The position numbers and the translations under genes are program-made. The notes below the pieces were generated by a model. It was not told where the DNA came from. It saw only the letters and a list, made by a program, of their open reading frames with translations, and did no database searches. 64,000 bases of DNA, taken from assembly GCF_017302985.1 (NCBI RefSeq), contig NZ_JAFIMU010000002.1, forward strand, positions 682,001-746,000, given 5' to 3'. This DNA is from Corallococcus macrosporus. GTDB taxonomy: Bacteria > Myxococcota > Myxococcia > Myxococcales > Myxococcaceae. Positions 61,268-64,000 of this stretch are shown here, in pieces (the stretch's first letter is position 1; every line of letters begins with the position of its first letter).

Positions 61268-61786
61268 ATGATGATTTCCATCCGGAGACTCGAACAGGCG
61301 ACCCCCGACGAGCGGCGGGCGTTGGCCGAGCTGCTCATCGACTCCGTCGAGGGCGGCGCATCGGTGGGCTTCCTGCCGCCGCTGTCGCTGGACGCGGCGG
61401 AGGAGTACTGGCGGGGCGTCCTCGCGGCGCTGGGCCCGGGGCTGGTGCTCTGGGTGGCGGAGGTGGACGGGCGCATCGACGGCACCGTGCAGCTCGCGCC
61501 GTCCCTGCGTCCCAACGGGCTGCACCGCGCGGAGGTGCAGAAGCTGCTCGTGCACTCGCGGGCCCGGGGACAGGGGCTCGCGTCACGGCTGCTCCAGGAG
61601 GTCGAGCAGTTCGCCCGGGGACAGGGGCGCACGTTGCTGGTGCTCGACACGTTGGCGGGCTCGAAGGCGGAGGCCGTCTACCAGCACTTCCAGTGGCAGC
61701 GCGCCGGAGAGATTCCCGACTGGGCGCGGCACACCGACGGGGAGCTGCACCCCACGGTCCTCTTCTTCAAACGCCTCACGCCATAG
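61268..61786 (+). CDS. GNAT-family N-acetyltransferase
   Basis: 172 aa. Acetyl-CoA binding loop QKLLVHSRARGQGLASRLLQE (R/Q-x-x-G-x-G/A at about 100-106), a preceding beta-bulge region (VLWVAEVDGRIDGTVQLAPSL) and the C-terminal LVLDTLAGSKAEAVYQHFQWQRAG. Acceptor unknown. Two adjacent ATGs (61268, 61271) could serve; no strong Shine-Dalgarno. It lies 17 nt after the hydrolase. Confidence 0.85.
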   Translation: MMISIRRLEQATPDERRALAELLIDSVEGGASVGFLPPLSLDAAEEYWRGVLAALGPGLVLWVAEVDGRIDGTVQLAPSLRPNGLHRAEVQKLLVHSRARGQGLASRLLQEVEQFARGQGRTLLVLDTLAGSKAEAVYQHFQWQRAGEIPDWARHTDGELHPTVLFFKRLTP

Positions 61787-61998
61787 GCATTACGGCGGGA
61801 GAACGGCTGCTGGCTTCCCTGGTCCCGGGAGCGCCGAGGGGCGGGGCTTCGCCGCGCCACCCGTGCAGGTGCGGATGCCGCGCGTCTTCATCTGTCATGA
61901 GAAGGAGGCCCGGGTGCTCCCCATCGGGCGTGGTGGTTGGAGGACGCGTGATGCGTGGGGCGCGTCCGCTGCTCCAGTAGCGTCCGGAGGCGAAGAAG

Positions 61999-62130
61999 AT
62001 GCAGTCCGAGGCATCCAAGGCGACGGGCCGCACCGGCAGGGGGCGCAACAAGGTCCCCAAGGTGTCGCGCGCGGACTCCTCGGAGAAGAAGGGCGGGAAG
62101 CTGCGCGGCAATCACTCCACCAAGGCCTGA
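61999..62130 (+). CDS. Small basic protein (43 aa), not seen by longer-ORF scans
   Basis: 43 aa, rich in Lys/Arg/Gly/Ser (MQSEASKATGRTGRGRNK... ending GGKLRGNHSTKA). GGAGG lies 8 nt before the ATG, the strongest start signal in this interval. Composition resembles small DNA/RNA-binding or ribosome-associated peptides. The interval 61787-61998 before it contains nothing convincing, though overlapping open frames exist on both strands. Confidence 0.55.
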   Translation: MQSEASKATGRTGRGRNKVPKVSRADSSEKKGGKLRGNHSTKA

Positions 62131-62166
62131 CGTGGCCCGCGGGAGCCTGTGGCCCAGGTGCCCCTA

Positions 62167-62646
62167 TCAGGGATGGTAGGGGTACCGCGCCAGGACCTTC
62201 CCCTCTGGCGATACGGCATACAGTTCGTACCAGTGCGCGGAGGGGTTGAATCCAGGTGCTGCCCAGCCGCACTTCTCGACGCGCCGGTTGATCTGCACGA
62301 AGTACAGACCGCCATGCTGAGCGACGGAGACCTCCATCGCCTTGGCGGTGTACGAACAATCTTTCGCATACTCCTTTGGAAAGCTCGCCAGCAGCCGCTG
62401 CAAGGCCGCATGGGCGGCGAGGAGCGCCGGGCCATCCAGCGTTGCCAGGGGCCGCAGGTCCTCAGGCCATTCGATTCCCTCCGCGATAAGAGGCGTGCGT
62501 GGGGTGGTGCCTCCGTCCGCGCTTGTCACCGTGGCGGAGGACACGGGGCTGCCCCCATCTCTCGCGGCGGTACCAGAGGAGGCGGGAGGCGTGCCTCCAT
62601 CCAGCAGGAGCGTCATGAGAAGGACGTGGTGAGGAAGTTTCATCAT
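62167..62646 (-). CDS. Secreted small protein, partner of the JAMM-motif gene
   Basis: 159 aa. Signal-like N-terminus (MKLPHHVLLMTLLLDGG), a Thr/Ser/Gly-rich linker (about 20-50) and a globular end with DGPALLAAHAALQRLLASFPKEYAKDC and two Cys. Ends in YELYAVSPEGKVLARYPYHP. No family recognised. It is the downstream gene of the JAMM-motif gene, 22 nt after its stop. Confidence 0.55.
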   Translation of the reverse strand: MMKLPHHVLLMTLLLDGGTPPASSGTAARDGGSPVSSATVTSADGGTTPRTPLIAEGIEWPEDLRPLATLDGPALLAAHAALQRLLASFPKEYAKDCSYTAKAMEVSVAQHGGLYFVQINRRVEKCGWAAPGFNPSAHWYELYAVSPEGKVLARYPYHP

Positions 62647-62668
62647 GGGGACAGGCTCCAGGGAACTT

Positions 62669-63451
62669 CTACCACTTCAGTTCGGGCGAGCAGCGAGGCA
62701 GCAGCATGCGGGGGCTGCGCATGCCGGAGGACTCTTGTGGACGACAGTTCGCCTGGAACTCCCAACGCGCCTTGTCCTCGCTCCACTGGAAGACCTCCCC
62801 GGCGGTGTTCCACTTGTAGAAACGGGGTTCGTCCTTGTGACCCGTGGCGAGCCAGGCCCATGCGGGGATCAACCGGTTGCTTGAATCACGCGCCAGCTGT
62901 CCATCCGGGCTTGCCGCATAGGACACCATTGTCCACAACCCATCCGCCATCTTCACTGCGGGAAACTGCCCCAGGTCGTCACTGCTCATGCGCGTCGAGC
63001 AGGGATGGTTGTGCGCGAAGCCGATGATGGGCACGCCCCGGCCATAGGACTCATCGTCGACGCCACCGAAGGGAGGCTGGCAGGAGCTGCGCTCCTTCAG
63101 CAGGTTGCGGATGGGCCAGGAAACACGCCAGTCCTGCGGCGTCTTGTAGAGGGCGACACAATATTCGGCTGCATCCGGCCGTGGACCACCGGTGTTCGGG
63201 TCGCAGGCGTCCGCCGCGCCCGGCAAGGCCATCAGGGCCCGGAGCGTTGGCAGCACCAGGTCATCCGGAATCGTGTCTGAGCCCGAGATGACAGTCGGGA
63301 CGTTCTCGTGCGGCCATGGCCCGGGCGCCACAGCGAGGTCGAACCGGCCCTCCAGGATGGGCAGCTCGGAGCGGAGGAAGTAGTGGCGACGGCCCGCGCA
63401 TCCCAGGGCCAGCAAGAACAAGAGGGTGCGGGTCCGTCGCAATCCGGGCAT
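62669..63451 (-). CDS. Secreted JAB/JAMM-motif lipoprotein-like protein
   Basis: 260 aa. Short N-terminus with ALGC (Cys18), a marginal lipobox. His147 and His149 in FAHNHPCSTRMSSDD, Asp158/159, and an upstream Glu96 (AAEYCVALY) are the ligand set of a JAMM/MPN zinc site. The spacing HNHP-x(7 or 8)-D is one or two residues shorter than canonical RadC/JAMM, so activity is uncertain. ATG 63451 is the nearest start that fits a signal peptide; the frame is open to 63646. Confidence 0.6.
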   Translation of the reverse strand: MPGLRRTRTLLFLLALGCAGRRHYFLRSELPILEGRFDLAVAPGPWPHENVPTVISGSDTIPDDLVLPTLRALMALPGAADACDPNTGGPRPDAAEYCVALYKTPQDWRVSWPIRNLLKERSSCQPPFGGVDDESYGRGVPIIGFAHNHPCSTRMSSDDLGQFPAVKMADGLWTMVSYAASPDGQLARDSSNRLIPAWAWLATGHKDEPRFYKWNTAGEVFQWSEDKARWEFQANCRPQESSGMRSPRMLLPRCSPELKW

Positions 63452-63474
63452 GGCTCTTTCAGGATAGCGGGCCG

Positions 63475-64000
63475 TCAGTCCGCGCGGAGCACGACCGCGG
63501 GGGGCACGTTCGCGGCCCTCCGCGCGGGCAGCAGGGCCGCGAGGAAGGCCACGGCTCCGAGCACCGCCACCACCAGTCCGTAGGTGAGCGGATCCGTGGG
63601 CCGCACCCCGTTGAGCAGGTGTGACAACGCGCGGCTGGCTCCCCACGCGAGCCCCAACCCCAGCACGAGCCCCACCGCCGTGAGCCGCAGGTAGTGGCTC
63701 AACACCATCCCCATGAGCTGGCCCGCTCGCGCTCCCAATGCCATGCGGATGCCCAGCTCGCGCGTGCGCTGCACCACCGCGTAGGCCACCACCCCGTAGA
63801 GCCCCACCGCCGCCAGCACCAGCGCCACGCCCGCGAAGAGGCTCGCCAGCAGCAGATAGAAGCGCAGCGGCGCCACCGTCGCATCCACCACCGACGCCAG
63901 CGTCCGCACGCTGCCCACCGCGAGGTTCGCGTCCATCGCGCGAACCTCCGTGCGCACCGCCCTGGCCAGCGCGAGCGGCTCCCCGGAGGTGCGCAGCACC
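63475..64000 (-). CDS. MacB/ADOP-like ABC permease, C-terminal part (cut at the window edge)
   Basis: At least 175 aa, continuing beyond 64000. Contains the end of a periplasmic domain (EVRAMDANLAVGSVRTLASVVDATVAPLRF), two helices (LLASLFAGVALVLAAVGLYGVVAYAV and YLRLTAVGLVLGLGLAWGASRAL), the FtsX-like loop QRTRELGIRMALGA, and a final helix (LTYGLVVAVLGAVAFLAALLPARRAANVPPAVVLR). Typical of MacB-type exporters of lipoproteins or peptides. The 23-nt gap to the JAMM gene is ordinary spacing. Confidence 0.85.
   Translation of the reverse strand, partial: VLRTSGEPLALARAVRTEVRAMDANLAVGSVRTLASVVDATVAPLRFYLLLASLFAGVALVLAAVGLYGVVAYAVVQRTRELGIRMALGARAGQLMGMVLSHYLRLTAVGLVLGLGLAWGASRALSHLLNGVRPTDPLTYGLVVAVLGAVAFLAALLPARRAANVPPAVVLRAD

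Noticed and set aside
61776..62111. 111-codon minus-strand frame antisense to the 43-aa small protein
   Set aside because: No Shine-Dalgarno and no recognisable family; the plus-strand small ORF has the better start signal, but this is the least certain choice in the window.

Overview
The window is about 70% G+C, with GTG starts, many lipoproteins, enhancer-binding regulators and secreted hydrolases. The protein set fits a myxobacterium of the Myxococcus/Corallococcus kind; this is inferred from gene content, not from a marker gene. I see no rRNA, tRNA, CRISPR array, insertion sequence or phage. It reads as ordinary accessory chromosome with short operons and many divergent regulator/target pairs.

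Layout. 1-8 kb: a beta-propeller lipoprotein, a TetR-led operon (TetR, Rossmann protein, TVP38-like membrane protein), an AraC gene divergent from an NmrA-like reductase, and an AraC gene divergent from an EamA exporter plus RidA. 8-14 kb: a secreted subtilase, an autoregulated TetR plus alpha/beta-hydrolase pair, and a class 3 lipase. 14-18.5 kb: metNIQ behind a probable leader-peptide attenuator, then a MocR regulator divergent from a DUF2917 gene with an operator between them. 18.5-31 kb: TPR lipoprotein, trans-aconitate methyltransferase, a large VIT/VWA lipoprotein, two beta-helix proteins, an AAC(3) acetyltransferase and small secreted proteins. 31-38 kb: a solo Imm5-like immunity gene, then a histidine kinase/NtrC-type regulator operon divergent from a HlyD-ABC exporter that carries a sigma-54-type promoter. 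38-45 kb: Cys-rich beta-propeller lipoprotein, Fe-alcohol dehydrogenase plus thioesterase, a protealysin-like protease with its emfourin inhibitor, and an RTX protein ending in an M91-type zinc protease domain. 45-50 kb: porin and the homogentisate operon (marR, hmgA, fumarylacetoacetase). 50-64 kb: ZIP transporter, a second M91-type protease, TPR protein, beta-barrel, MHS transporter plus dienelactone hydrolase, secreted proteins, a JAMM-motif protein and the edge of a MacB-like permease.

Most notable: (i) a 14-codon MCCR... leader ORF plus terminator before metNIQ; (ii) a duplicated translation-initiation region that creates a 26-codon ORF coupled by GTGA overlaps to both the kinase and the regulator; (iii) a -24/-12 promoter on the exporter operon divergent from an NtrC-type regulator; (iv) two unlinked M91-type effector-like proteases without signal peptides, one next to a protealysin/emfourin pair; (v) small basic proteins of 43 and 53 aa.
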